A DNA stretch of 64,000 nt from Leptodontidium sp. MPI-SDFR-AT-0119 (taxonomy: Eukaryota; Ascomycota; Leotiomycetes; Helotiales; Leptodontidiaceae). The notes under the pieces are model-generated. The model had not been told where the DNA came from. It saw only the letters and a program-made list of their open reading frames with translations, and did not search any database. The DNA lies in assembly GCA_020726505.1 (NCBI GenBank), contig JAHLEZ010000008.1:1178001-1242000 (forward strand). Reading direction: 5' to 3'. Below, one piece after another: positions 1 through 11,637 of the stretch (positions within the stretch are counted from its first letter, which is position 1; each line of letters opens with the position of its first letter). Both the position numbers and the translations under genes were made by a program.

Positions 1-3000
1 AAAGCTCGAAGACGAACCTAGGGACATCCGCCAATCCGTTAATCTGCAGGCCCTGCTGCTGAATAACTGGTTTTTTTACCCGTCGTGGTATTGGCTACAG
101 CGAACTGCAACTCAGTCTGATCACACGAAATGCATTGAGCTTGTTGGTTTTCTTCGGCCTGCTATTCGCTTAGACGGCATCATCCAAGTCAAGGTACATG
201 TCAGTAGGCGCTAGAAGAGGGGGTTCAAGGATGGGTAGGACGAGACCGCGCTCCGCGGTAGCCGACAAGAGCGAGATCCTTCTGCCGCGGGGGGGATTAA
301 AAAAAAAGCAACTGTACCTTGGTATTGAAGCAAGTCCAGTCAAGCTACACGTCGAGGAAGGAAATTTCCACCAACAAAGCAGAGCAAAGGCGGAACGGAG
401 CAGAAGTATCAACCTCGAGGGTTCGAGGCAGGAAGGCAGGAAGGCAGGAAGGCAGGAAGGGTGAAAGTCCTGGATTCGTTTAGATGTTGCCGAGTGTCCA
501 ATGACTGGTCTGCTGGATCGAGATATATGCACGCACTTCGACGACGACGACACTTTGGAGTTGTCAATCTCGAGCTCGAGTCTGCTGCAATATGGAATTG
601 CGGGTTTGGTTGTGTGATTAAATGTGAGTGTACCTGGGATGTGTTGGATGTGGTATGGTGGTATTTGCAAGTGCAATACTCGGCCACCGAGTAGATGGGC
701 AAGAGGCCTTGGTATTTGATATGGTATTGAGCCTGAATGTTCCTTTCTTTCTTAGTCCAGTAGTGACTGTAGTGTTATGATTGGGTGTTGGCAGGCCTAA
801 GCCCAATCGCCGCGATTTATGATAGTTGGATTTGGACATGGGCATGGACATTCTGCTTTCTGGTCCCTTCCTTCAACAACGAATAAATCCTGAGAAAGGT
901 CACAGAGAACCATAGCACCACTCGTTACAGTTCAACGATAGACAAGGAAGGAAGGAAGGAATCCAAATATCCACTGACCCAAGCCGCTACTAACCATCTA
1001 AATCTGAACCTGGACCTAAGGATGAAATCTGGAAGAAGGAAACCCACTCCACTCTAAAAGTGCGGCGGTCCTATGGAACGGCTTTGCGGTGGAATGGGGA
1101 ACTTCGATGACAGAGGGGGCGAGATTGTCTTTTTGCTGACTGCCTCTCTGGCTGGGTCCAACGAGTTGATGGAATCTAAATATTTTGGTCTTCTTGTCTT
1201 GGGAAGATGAGAAATGGCAGAGATACTAGATGATCAGTTTAGTGTGTCGACTAACTGCCGATCTCCCAAATACTGATATCCATGGAGTAAGGGAGGGGGG
1301 AGCTTCGTGTCCGCCAGGACAAGTCATCGATACGAAGCTCGTCGGGCACAGAGACAGGCACCACAGGGAGGTAACTATCCATAACCGTATACTGTACCTA
1401 TCCTGCCGGGTTCACGAACCCCTTCCCGGCATGTCTTGATTGTATTGGTACTCCCAAGGATTCGGGCATTCGAAAGTCGCAAGCCTAAACGCATGCCAAT
1501 ACCGTATCCTCAGAGGACTGACTCTATGTATGCAGTTGGGAGCGTATCGCGGATTCCTACCCAAGTTCTCGGGTTCATGTTCACATTCACACGTCACATC
1601 CGCAGTGACTGACCTATATCGATCGGTATTGACAGCGAGCTGGCAAGCTAGCTGTGCTCGGTCTCACGATGACGGAGACGGACCGAGTCGGTCGTGGCCA
1701 AGTTGCACACAACGTCAACGGCTCCTCTCCCGCTCTGTACCGAGTCATGTACCGGGTTTTGTGCACCGGGTGAAAAGGTAGTTATAGATAGATATGAGGC
1801 TGCCGGCTACCGGTTTTACTTAAAGAGGGTGGTGGCCACAGATTTTCCGAACCCTGGTTTAGTGGAAAGTTAGAGATTTAGGCCTGTAAACAAACAGAAC
1901 GTTCAAATACGGCTTCGTTCTAGCTGAGATTAACTTTCAGGTGGCTTTTTAGAGCCGGGGCGGGGCTGTAAGTAATCAATTAGAGAGCCACAGATTTCCG
2001 AGGCAAAGGACGAAGTTCCTAAGCAGCAAGATAGCAACACAAGGGTTCGGAAATATGTGGCCACCCTCTTTACGCTGACACGTATTCGGTGTGACATATG
2101 AATGACTGAACCGACAATGCAATCTGATTGAGGGGTTTTGCGAAAGCCGATGGATGGATGGGTGGATGGATTGGCTGAGAAGGCTGACAAGCCTGAAAAG
2201 CCTCAAAAGCCTACGAAAACGGCCCGCAGCGCACCGGGACGGAGTCCAGTCCGCTGAAGAAAAAAGAAAAGAAATAGAGAACCCGCTTTGACTTGACTTG
2301 CAGACCGAGTATATAGCTCGATAGAGTTCCAGGCGAATAGCATTTGATAAGTTGCCATCAAGAGTTTCCCGTTGTCGCAAGGAAAGACACTCGCACTCGT
2401 ATCCCTCCTGGGCTGGACTGGATCGGCTCGGCTTGGCGAGACATAACCACCTTAGTTGTTTTGTTGCGATTTGTTTTGTTTTGTTTTGCGTGCTTGTTGG
2501 TAATAATAGTCTCTACAATACGGGCTTACTAGTCATTACAGTACATACTTACACACGCAATAGGAGTAGTCATTTGACTCCTTTTCTTGTATCGCTTCTC
2601 CAATCAACATGCTAGAGTCTATTGTGGCCGCGACCCAACGCTACTGTACGGTGAGTTGAGTGCCGTAATGCTGGTCAATGCACACAAGAAACTCTGACCA
2701 ACGCGCAAATCCCTCTCTTGTTTCCTCCTATCCCATCTTAGTATTCAATCCTATCCTGTGCTATCTTGTCCTATCCTACCCTATCCTACCCTATCGTATC
2801 CTACCTTATCCCTCCTCCTCCTCCTCTAGTTTCCTCCCTATCCACCGCATACATCCCGCGCTACCTATCGCAGCGACCTGCTTGCGTTGCCCTGCCCTGT
2901 CCTATCGCACCCTGCCGCTTAAGGCACAGTGCAGGAAGTGGCATCTTGCACTTACATGCACTTGCAGTTGAAGCAGAAGTACTAGCAGAAGCAGAAGCAG

Positions 3001-3785
3001 AAGAAGCATAAGCGGGTAGCACCGAGACCCCGGAACAGCGAATCCCAGTCGATCCTCCTCCCCAATCCTAAACCCAAGCTCCCTCCCTGCTCTTCTTTGC
3101 TCTCCGCTACTCCTTCGCTCTAATCCAAGAAACCCAGAAAACCCAAAAACCACACCGCAAAGCTTTCTGAGCTCTGCTCTGCTCTCACCATCCCACTTAT
3201 GCAGGTACTCGTGCTTGAGTCTAGATGTTCGGACAGCCAGAAGCCTACCTAACTACCCTTCCCTTCCCTTCCCCGTTCGCGTTACACCGTACCTAAGTAC
3301 GTCGTTCGTTCGTTTCGTTTCGTTTCATCCCAATTAGTTTCCCGTCTTCCCTTCCTTTCCTCCCCTCTTTCTTGCCTTTCCCTCTCTGCATCAACAACTC
3401 TCCACGTTACACAAACACACCTACCTCGCTGGCTCTCTGTTGTCTATCCCTCTGTCTATTTCTGTCTCTGTCTGTCCCTCCATCGCCGCACAGACAAGAC
3501 AAGGCAAAAGTCATGTAAACCCCACGCTACAGATAAATGTTCCTTGCTTGCGAGATCTCTTAACCCCGCCTTACTTTTACAACACTCCCGCTTCTTCAAC
3601 TACATACATACTTCCAACCCAATTCTTCACGTCCGGGAGCCGAGATCCGAGTATCAAAGCAACCAAGACAATTCAAGACAAGGCAAGAAAAGTCAAGAGG
3701 AAATTTCAACCCCCCAGCTATCTATATGATTCTCGACTCCAGCCATCCGTCATTCGTGACGACGACCTTTTCTCACCGGGAGAAA
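1..3785. other. Gene-poor 5' region with low-complexity tracts
   Basis: No reading frame here has recognisable domains or convincing splice structure. Visible content is a GGCAGGAA-type microsatellite near 424-462, an imperfect inverted-repeat element (1821-2075, listed separately), repeated TATCC/TACCC tracts near 2720-2810, a CCT microsatellite near 2813-2830, and a long pyrimidine-rich stretch from about 3050 to 3480 that leads toward the hydrolase gene at 3786. The pyrimidine-rich part could be the promoter and 5' leader of that gene; this is inferred from position and composition only. Confidence 0.5.
1821..2075. mobile_element. MITE-like inverted-repeat element, about 255 bp
   Basis: The arm at 1821-1860 (starting TAAAGAGGGTGG, then GGCCACAGATTTTCCGAACC) is matched in inverted orientation by 2036-2072 (ending CCACCCTCTTTA). 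The arms agree over about 38 bp apart from a 3-base insertion and a few substitutions. Both outer ends fall on TA, as expected for a Tc1/mariner-type target duplication. An extra direct copy of the GCCACAGATTTCCGA core lies near 1985-2000. There is no transposase, so this would be a non-autonomous relic. The identification rests on structure alone. Confidence 0.5.
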
Positions 3786-5127
3786 ATGGGTCAGATGGCA
3801 CCGAAGACAACCACCCCGACGAATTCCGTGCCGCCGCTGCCAATCTCAAAGACTTGTATTTACAAAGTCGTCGGCAAGATTTCCATCCCAATCGACATCT
3901 ACCTCCCGGCTTCGAAAAAAGATGGGGAGGAGCTTGACTTGCACCCGGTTGTGTTGTTTGTTCATGGTGGGGGCTGGCTCGGCTCGAATCGATCGGATTA
4001 CTGCAGACCCTTGTTCCACGAATTCCTGAAGCTCGGCTTTGTCGTCACGTCTATGGATTATAGACTGAGGCCTGAGACGAGTCTTGATGGTCAATTGTCG
4101 GATATTAGGGATGTTGAGTATTGGTTGAGGAATACTCTTGCGGCCGAGACGAGATACTGTAGGATCGAGGTTGATGCAAGTAAGATCGTTGTTGTGGGTG
4201 CTTCTGCTGGTGCTCATTTGGCTCTCATGACTGTTAGTATTCCTCTCCAACCCTTTTCTTCTCTACTTTTCCTATCTTCTGTGATCTACTGTACTGTACG
4301 AACATCAAACCAAAACAAAAGCTCCAATACTAATCCTCACAGCCGAAACTCTGGGTCACGAAACCCAACGCCATCTTGTCAATGTACGGACCCACCACTC
4401 TCCACTCCCTGCACTACCAACAACGAGGTCGTTTCTCCAAACGATGCAGTCTGCCTTGCACATCCGAGACGCTGGCTGCGGCTACCAACTACGCACAACC
4501 GCCTACGGAGACAAAGGTCGGTCAGTTTGGCCAGGACAACTACCGGCCTCGCAGTGTCATGGCTAGACATCTCTTCGAACGTGGGATCATAGCCGAGTTT
4601 CTCGTGAAGGGGTTATTGAGACAGAGTGATGGCTCATTGAGATTACCGGAGCAGGGTTCTGTGAGTAAGGAGGAGATTGATGAGATCAGTAAGTTGGATA
4701 TTGATTGACCCCGCTATTTCGGCCCCCAACTCACTTACTTCACCTCTTTCCAATTTTTGTCTGCATCCCTTCCTCCCTCTGTATTATTATGCTTCTATAC
4801 TTCTAGACACTTTTTTTTATCTTATCCCATACTCCTGCTAACAAATACACAGGCCCTCTCTACCTCTGCAAACACCACGACTATCCTCCCGTCTACCAGG
4901 TAATGGGCACAACAGACGACGTCTTCGACACCCTCCACGTACATGACTTTCACGCCGCTCTCCACGCCCTCGCTATCCCAGCCGAGAAAGTTCTTGTCCC
5001 GAATGTCTTGCATGCCTTCGATACCCTCGCTGAGATTGACGGCGCCACGCATCGCGAGATCGTGAATCCGGCTGTGCGGTGGGTGGCAGGCTTTGTGGGT
5101 GTTGGTGGGAATGGAGGTGGAGAGTAA
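3786..5127 (+). CDS. Alpha/beta-hydrolase (esterase or kynurenine formamidase-like)
   Basis: Three exons, 3786-4232, 4343-4688 and 4853-5127, give 355 residues. The fold's marks are present in order: the oxyanion-hole motif HGGGW (exon 1), the nucleophile elbow GASAGAHLA (GxSxG), an acidic segment MGTTDDVFD and a late His in NVLHAFDT, completing a Ser-Asp-His triad. The start at 3786 was chosen for its good context (A at -3, G at +4); an in-frame ATG at 3726 would add 20 residues. Introns have CTAAT and GCTAAC branch points. There is no signal peptide, so a cytosolic carboxylesterase is likely. The HGGGW type fits BD-FAE, kynurenine formamidase and arylformamidase relatives; the substrate cannot be told from sequence. 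Gene neighbours give no pathway hint. Confidence 0.85.
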
Positions 5128-7368
5128 GTGGGCGGGTTGGTGAGAGGAGGAGGAGGGAGGGAGATGTGATGCCTCGACTTTGATACCTCCGCCTCCTGTA
5201 CACGGGATTCGAGTCTCGTTCTCAGTTTCGGTCTCGATTTCGGGAATTGGATTCCAAGTACAGCAGCAGGAAGAGGAAGAAAAGGAGAGGGATGGATACC
5301 TCGCTATCGATCAATCAGTCACTATCCCCGTTTTCTGTATCCTGTACGGAAGGAGAAAGAAGGAAAGGAAAAAAAAAAAAAGGTAAGCTATACGTTCCCG
5401 CCGCTTGGAAAGACGCACGCATACCGCATACCTTATCTTGCCTTACTTTACCTTAACACCCTCTGTAAGCGTGAGTGTGGGTGTGGGTTTGGGTGTGTTT
5501 GTTTCCTTGGCAAATCTTGTTTTCTTTTGTTTTGTCACTTCACTCCTTGTTCCTGGTAACGACTTATGGTTCTTCGATTCTTATTCTCTCTTTTTTTGGT
5601 GGGTGGGTGGAAGACTTGCTTGCTATATGGAGAGGGGGGTGGCTATAGATATAGATTAGAAAGCGGTGGTTTGGTGTATCGTTATTTTCTTCGGGATTAG
5701 TCGGTCATGCGAGGCGTTCATTGTTTTTTGTGGGCTTTTCTCCCGTTATTTTGATTCTGGCCTGGAACGAAATGAAATGAACGAATAATGATGTATAACG
5801 AAATTTATGACTTTGGATTCTGGGGATGGGGTGGCTTTTTTGTTTTCTGGCGTGTTGGGGGATTTGGGGGAGGGGGAGAGAAAGGGGAAATTGGGTGGGG
5901 TGGGCGGCTCTTTGAAAGATTTATCAAGATTCGCGAGATGACTTTATGGATGGTGTTGATTGGTGTTTGATGTTTGATGTTTTTTAGCTTCTAGGTTGCA
6001 GGTTTTTTGAATGAATATATATTGAAAGCTTAATGAATTTTATGGAATTTTGAGATGTGAAATGTGATTTGTGATTAATGATTGGTGATTTGATGGATCT
6101 TTTCCTGGGTGTGATAAAGTGGGTGGGATTTGGAACTTTAATGATGAGTGATGGGCAATAAGGAGAGAAGAAGTGCTGTGCTGTGTTGTGTGTTGATTTC
6201 GCTTCGCTTATATGTGGGACTGCGAACATTCCGAGTTCGAAGGAAATATGTCCTGGCTGATTTTCTTCCTGTCATAAGGTCAGTCAATGTCGCCGTTGTC
6301 GGGGACTGGACCTCTTTTTGCCATTACAGAAATATCTAACAGTCTGAGATCGGAAATGAGATCTCTAGGATATGGAGGTAGGCTGGGAAAATTAACAGGC
6401 GATTCGGGCTTGAGTTCTGTATGGAGAGGGATTTGGGCTGTCGAAGGGAGTTATAGAGAGCCGAGGAATGATGTGGTGCAGAAGAAATTTTGGTACGTGT
6501 CTAATTTCCACTGTTAGATGAAGAGTTGTGCTATCACCGGAAAGAAAACATGAGATCCTTGGAAAGACAGCAAGCGGCGACGGAAAAAATGATAGCGGAT
6601 AATTTGGCTGGGTTATAGTCCTACCTGCCTGTGAAGTAAAAGCGCGAATATTTCCATCCACCAGCCCAATTAACTAGAAAAGAAGATCAAGCAGTCCTTC
6701 ACCTACATCAGATTCCCCCCGATCCACCCGCAACTCAGACGTCAAATAACAGCCACTTGCGCAGCCGACTTGCGCAGCCATGGCTCATCCCCGGCCTAAA
6801 TCTAATAATCGCTACCAAGTATATCTACCCAAATAATACCTTTTCCAGCATAACCAAGGGCGGCCACACCGGGTGGTTCAGGTCAAATTGGTTTCGATTC
6901 GCTTCACCAACCCCGAACCGAAACCGAAACACGAAATCGTATACGAACACTAACAACGGCAGATCGAACGGTAGAGAAATAACGTATTTAATTACGTTTG
7001 TAGATCAGAACCTCACATGCATCCGAGTGTGGGCTTCTGATTGAGTTTTGCCGTTTTTTTTAAAAAACTTTTTATCGAGAATCTCTCCATTTTTTTCTCA
7101 ATGGACTTTTTTTCAAGTAAAGGAGAGGGGGGATGATGGTGGTTTAGTACTGTAGGTGATTCTTTTTCTTTTGGATTGGGGGGTTATGTTGTTTTGTTGA
7201 TGTTTTGTTTTGTGGGGTTTAAGCGAGATCGGTTGCTGTGATGGAGGTGGTTTGGTGGGCGACGACACAAGATGGTGGAGGGACTGCATGGACCTCGGGT
7301 TGTGGCAGTAGATTCGAAGTAGTAAATACTTCTATAAGATCTCCATGGCCAGCCACCGATAGTTTGAC
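5128..7368. other. Intergenic, no gene seen
   Basis: About 2.2 kb between the hydrolase and the DUF2841 gene end. It is G/T-rich on the plus strand, with purine-rich (near 5270-5390) and T-rich stretches. Short frames exist but have biased composition, no domain and no splice support. A non-coding transcript or long 3' untranslated regions are possible; nothing in the sequence decides it. Confidence 0.5.
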
Positions 7369-8706
7369 TCACAATTCCCACCTCAAAGTAGCTTTATACC
7401 TCGTCGATTCCTGCTTCTCCTCGCCCTGCTCTCCCATAGCTAGGAGTCCCTGCCCCTCAGTTGACCCCACATCCTCATCCTCACCAGACTCCTCCTCCAA
7501 ACTCCCCAGATACATAACAGAGATCTCCGTATCCGCATCTTCCCCGACATTAGCAACGTCATCAACAAATCTAGACTGTCCGGGGTCAACTCACCAATTT
7601 CACCATTCTTGTATTTCTCCTCATACTTCGCGACTCTGAACAGTTCCCTAATCAACGGCGCGCGGAACATGTTCTCAGGATTCTCGGGATCTTTGAACCA
7701 TGGTGATAGAGCTTCATAGGAGACGTCTTCGAGTTTCTGCACGCTGAGATCTTGGTCTTGGAATGAGGGGTGTTGAGTAGCTACGGGCTCGACGCTCATT
7801 CGGAGGATGTGGATTAGGAGTTGGATCCTCTCTGTTGATTATCAGTATCCAGTACCCAGCACTTAAATAATAAATATTAATCTAGGGATCCTTGCCTTGC
7901 TTAAAAAGATGATCAGGTTCCTTATGCCGCACCGAATTCGTGCCGCTCAGCGCGGGCCACCACGGCGGCGCGTTGATCTGGCCTTTACTGTATGGATACC
8001 TAGATTGTTTCCTCGGTTCAACAACTTTCACGAACGCCTTGGCCATGATCTTGCATGGCACCGTCTGGATCTCTTGGAATCGCGCATGGTAGAACTTCTC
8101 GAGCTCTTTGTCATTGCCGATTCGAAGAGTTGTGGGTCTTTGCTTTGTGTTTACTGGGAGAGGCGCGAGGAGTTCCTCTTCGGATTCTGAGGAGTCGGAG
8201 TTCCAGTGTGGTTGTTGCCTTCTGCGCTTTTGAGCGGATGCGAAATCGGCTGATTCGTCGGAGTCCCAGTCGTGGTGCCCGATTCGGGAATGGGGTCGGA
8301 GGCTGGTGCTGGATTCTTCGCTGTAATATCCTGGGCTCTAGTTAGCATTGATACATGATTCTGTGTGGGAATAGTCACCTGAATTGTATTCCATATACTG
8401 CGGCGAAGGGCCATTAGCTCGCTCGGCGTACTGTCTGAATTTCTTGTTGAACTTGGCTGAAAAGATCTGCTCGCAGTGTGGAGCCAGCGATGAGGAAGTG
8501 AACTGCTTTTCCTCTCCTGTCTCGTGCTGGACGATGAGAGCCCAATGCTTTGGTAATATTCCCAGGCTTTGCGCGATGGCTGTGTTAAGATTTGGTCGAG
8601 AGCTTGAGAGAGTGTTGTAATTTATGGCCAAGGGTGATGTCTCTCGCGATGTTCGGGGTGTCAACATTGATGGATCGAGTGACGGCCAGTGGAATTCGGG
8701 GGTCAT
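7369..8706 (-). CDS. DUF2841 / YDR124W-like protein (hrmA-associated cluster family)
   Basis: Four exons, 8706-8379, 8330-7896, 7831-7595 and 7538-7369, give 389 residues. Family marks are the stretch HWALIVQHETGEEKQF with FRQYAERANGPSP, the junction NSGYYSEES, a central acidic/Arg linker, and a helical segment with WWPALSG..VRHKEPDHLFK and RIQLLIHILRM. From memory these are the hallmarks of Pfam DUF2841, the helical-bundle family named after yeast YDR124W and Aspergillus fumigatus AFUB_079030. The molecular role is unknown. The second intron (7832-7895) starts with GC, not GT; it is needed to keep KQERIQLLIHIL in frame. The C-terminus is acidic. A strong GTGAGT overlaps the stop at 7369-7371, so a further exon cannot be excluded. 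The gene begins about 100 bp after the caspase-like gene on the same strand. Confidence 0.75.
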
Positions 8707-8802
8707 GGGAGCATTAACCTTCAGTGAAGGCGCTGCGGCACTGTTTGAGATATTAGCAGATGATTGATTACGCAGGGTCAGATAGGCGCCGTTGTTCTTT
8801 GA

Positions 8803-10391
8803 CTATGAGAGGGAGTTTGGCGGCCAAGATATTAGGAACCTGGAGAATGCTGACCTGACTGACTGGAGTGACATCTCATCAAAGCGACGCTTCAGAGGAT
8901 CGACTCCTTCTGGCTGCATTTCCTTCTCTGCTTTCAACTGAGGCGCGAGCTCCGAGTTCAGTAAGTTATCTGATGTTGTGTATCCGACAAAATTACAAGC
9001 AGAGTTCTCAGGCAACAAGTTCCACACAACAACTGGTACGGAAAGAAGAACTAGTGTCGAGTAACTCTGGTAGATACCCTGGATCTTAGCATATCTGGCA
9101 AGTGCGGGGAACTCTTTCATCCACCGCTCAAATGCATTGAAGTCCAGTTTCTGGTCCGTTTCTAGTGCTACCGACATGATGATGTGGGGGAGCATGAATG
9201 TGTTGTCTGGGAGTGTGGCAACCAGAGATGATAGGTCAAATTTATCATCAGGCGCCACTGATTCCGATGCATCTGTCGTCAATCCAGTGCCTTGAGCCGT
9301 GGCGGATATTTCTGTCTCTTCAAAACTCTGGCTCATGGAGGATTGATTGCGCCGGGCAATCTCGATACTGCGAGTCTTAGGATTGGAAGTTGTGACAATA
9401 TAAATAGGCGTCTTGCTAATCTCCAATCTCTTCTTCGGTCGTGTTGCCTTCAGTACCGATAGAACCTCACTGTGCAGCATCGCGGCCGAGAATGATTTCC
9501 GCTCAATCCATTCCTCGAGGACTTCGATCAGAGCATTTGTGAAAGAGTGACGTCCAGGTTCTGGAGCCCATGTCTCCCATCCACAGGCTGCGATGGTTTC
9601 TGTAATGGCGTTTGTTCGGCTGGGCACGGATGATGCTGCTGCCGCTGCGGAACAACAGTCGAAGAGGAACAGGGTGTCTGATATTGATTGCTCGAAGAGA
9701 CTTTGACATGCGTTCCATTCGAATGAGCTGTAGTTCATGTTACGGGTACTGTACATTGTCAGTATTGATGTGTTTTCGGTTGTACAACTCGAGTTCCAGT
9801 TTTACCATGACCAAGTCGACTGTCTCGCCTCATTGATCTTCGCATGCCCCCCATAATACACGATGAGTAGTGTATCCGGAGTCTCATGATCATCAATAAA
9901 CTCAAGTGCCTTCGCCATCATCTTCCTCAACGGCGATTTCGTCGGGATCAACCACGTCTCGGTATTGAAACCATAGTCTCCAAAGACCTTTGCTAGGTCA
10001 TTGAGTTCCCACTCAACCTCCAGCTCGTCTTCCTCCCATCGCAGAAGTAGGACTTCAACTTCCTTGTATCGGGTGAGTCCACGGTTTGGAAGTGCTCGGT
10101 TAGCTGACTGGGAGGACTCTTAGTACTTTATAATTTAGTGTTGGAGGAGATGCGAACAGTCTCAAGTGCCTCTGCGAATTCTCCGATGTCTTTCATGTGA
10201 TACTTTGCTCGTGAAGTATTGTGGGTGCCTGGCTCTGTTGGAGGACTGCTTGGTGGTGTGGATTGAGCAGTACCCTGGCTCTATTGGTTAATGATCAGTA
10301 GGGAACTGAAGTGTAGCAGTACTGGAACATACTTCTGACAGAGAGCTCTGAAGACTGTATCCATCTGAAGAGTCCGAACTTTTTGAGCCAT
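8803..10391 (-). CDS. Caspase-fold (peptidase C14) protein
   Basis: Four exons, 10391-10333, 10278-10158, 10107-9806 and 9748-8803, give 475 residues. Residues about 72-200 form a caspase/metacaspase p20-like domain: core strand EVEVLLLRW, DTLLIVYYGGHA with the catalytic His at about 148, and DTLFLFDCCSAAAA with the catalytic Cys at 192/193, followed by the p10-like part with TPIYIVTTSN. A 60-residue Pro/Ser/Thr-rich N-terminus precedes it. The C-terminal segment (FNAFERWMKEFPALARYAKIQG through VVWNLLPENSACNFVGY) resembles the ending of many uncharacterised Pezizomycotina caspase-like proteins rather than the true metacaspases. Acidic-pocket or specificity residues were not judged. A role in regulated cell death or heterokaryon-type responses is plausible but only inferred. 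The first two introns are less certain than the last. Confidence 0.75.
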
Positions 10392-11637
10392 GTCGTTGAT
10401 CCGGGCGTAATTTTATGAATGGAGGATCCATAATGTAACACAAGCCAATTTATCAGTCTAATACAGGTAAGAAAGCATTCCTCAATACGAATTGTCTCTT
10501 GATCCTCGTCTTGCTTCGTTCAAAGACTCAGGCGGTGATTGCGATTGAAGGTCAGGTGACGCGGATTCATTCGTCCTCGATTAATGCAACAATGCTTCTG
10601 CTTCGGTTGACTAAGCTGCTGTATCCCGGAATGGAGATTAAAATGCTTGTCTCTCGTTCGAAGTCTTGGTAGTATAGCTGCTATGGCTTCGGTCTCTGCA
10701 GCTTCCGCCTGAGTCCACCCCTCTTCCTAGAAGCCTGATCTCAAGGCAGGGATCGGTCGTGCTTCAAGATGAACTAAACTTCGGATACCCTCTTTCATAA
10801 CAATTCGCCATGAAGCTGAAGTTGATAAACCACTCGAAGTCGGAGTGTAGAGTAGCGGGGTGAGAGGAAGCAGGCTGTTGGTGAAACGGAGGATTGATTA
10901 CTCCACGTGACCCTGTACCAAATTGGTCACCGAGTAGGGATTTTCTTCTCCTTGGCGCTTCGCTTCAATGTGAAACCAACATTACCAAATACTACAAAAT
11001 ATTTGAGGTAGAGTAATGTTAATGTAAACATTAAGTGTATTCCCTGGTTTTTGCTTGAAGATGAGTTGATAACAAGCCCTTCACAAGAACATACTGTGGA
11101 GAGATGATGTGTGCGATTACCGGCTGAACAAATCTACATCTAGATAACTGCTTTCCTTCTATCACGGCACCGACATTATCAGTTTCGGAGCTTACGGAGC
11201 ATTAGGTGAGAGGCATATCAAACTTTATACTTATGCTTAAGTTGTTTACTCGTGAGTTCCTCGCAGTGGGGGCTGGTCCTCAAGCCAATTCAAAAAAGCC
11301 CACATTTAACAATATTCCTCTCTCAGGTTTCTATACTGAAAGCTGCCTCATGACTTGCACGCAATGCTTCCGTTCCCTATGAAGTGGGTCCTGTTCATCT
11401 TGCTTCGCTTAGTCCCTTCAACCCGTTCACCTCCTCGCTTAAGTGTCAACAGAGAGGCTCGTGAGAAGGAACTGAGTAAAGCACCCCTGAGATACTTATG
11501 ATTAATAGGCTCTCAACGTATGTTGACTTAGTTTTGAAAAGAATTTGAGTTGGGTATGATATAAATCAGGCAGCTATTACAACCACACGAAATGAAGTAG
11601 AGTTTCGCCCTTCCTCCCTCCCAAAGCCGTCTCCACC
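10392..11637. other. Intergenic, presumed promoter of the caspase-like gene
   Basis: About 1.25 kb with no frame of note on either strand. It lies upstream of the caspase-like gene and downstream of the O-methyltransferase, both on the minus strand. No repeat structure was recognised. Confidence 0.5.

Noticed and set aside
170..851. Several overlapping frames on both strands near the left edge
   Set aside because: They overlap one another, contain a microsatellite translation (repeated GRKA) and have no domain or splice support.
8706..8803. A single fused caspase-DUF2841 gene
   Set aside because: An in-frame join is possible using the TAG at 8803-8805 as an acceptor, but the donor would be weak and both parts have complete domains, so two genes are preferred.
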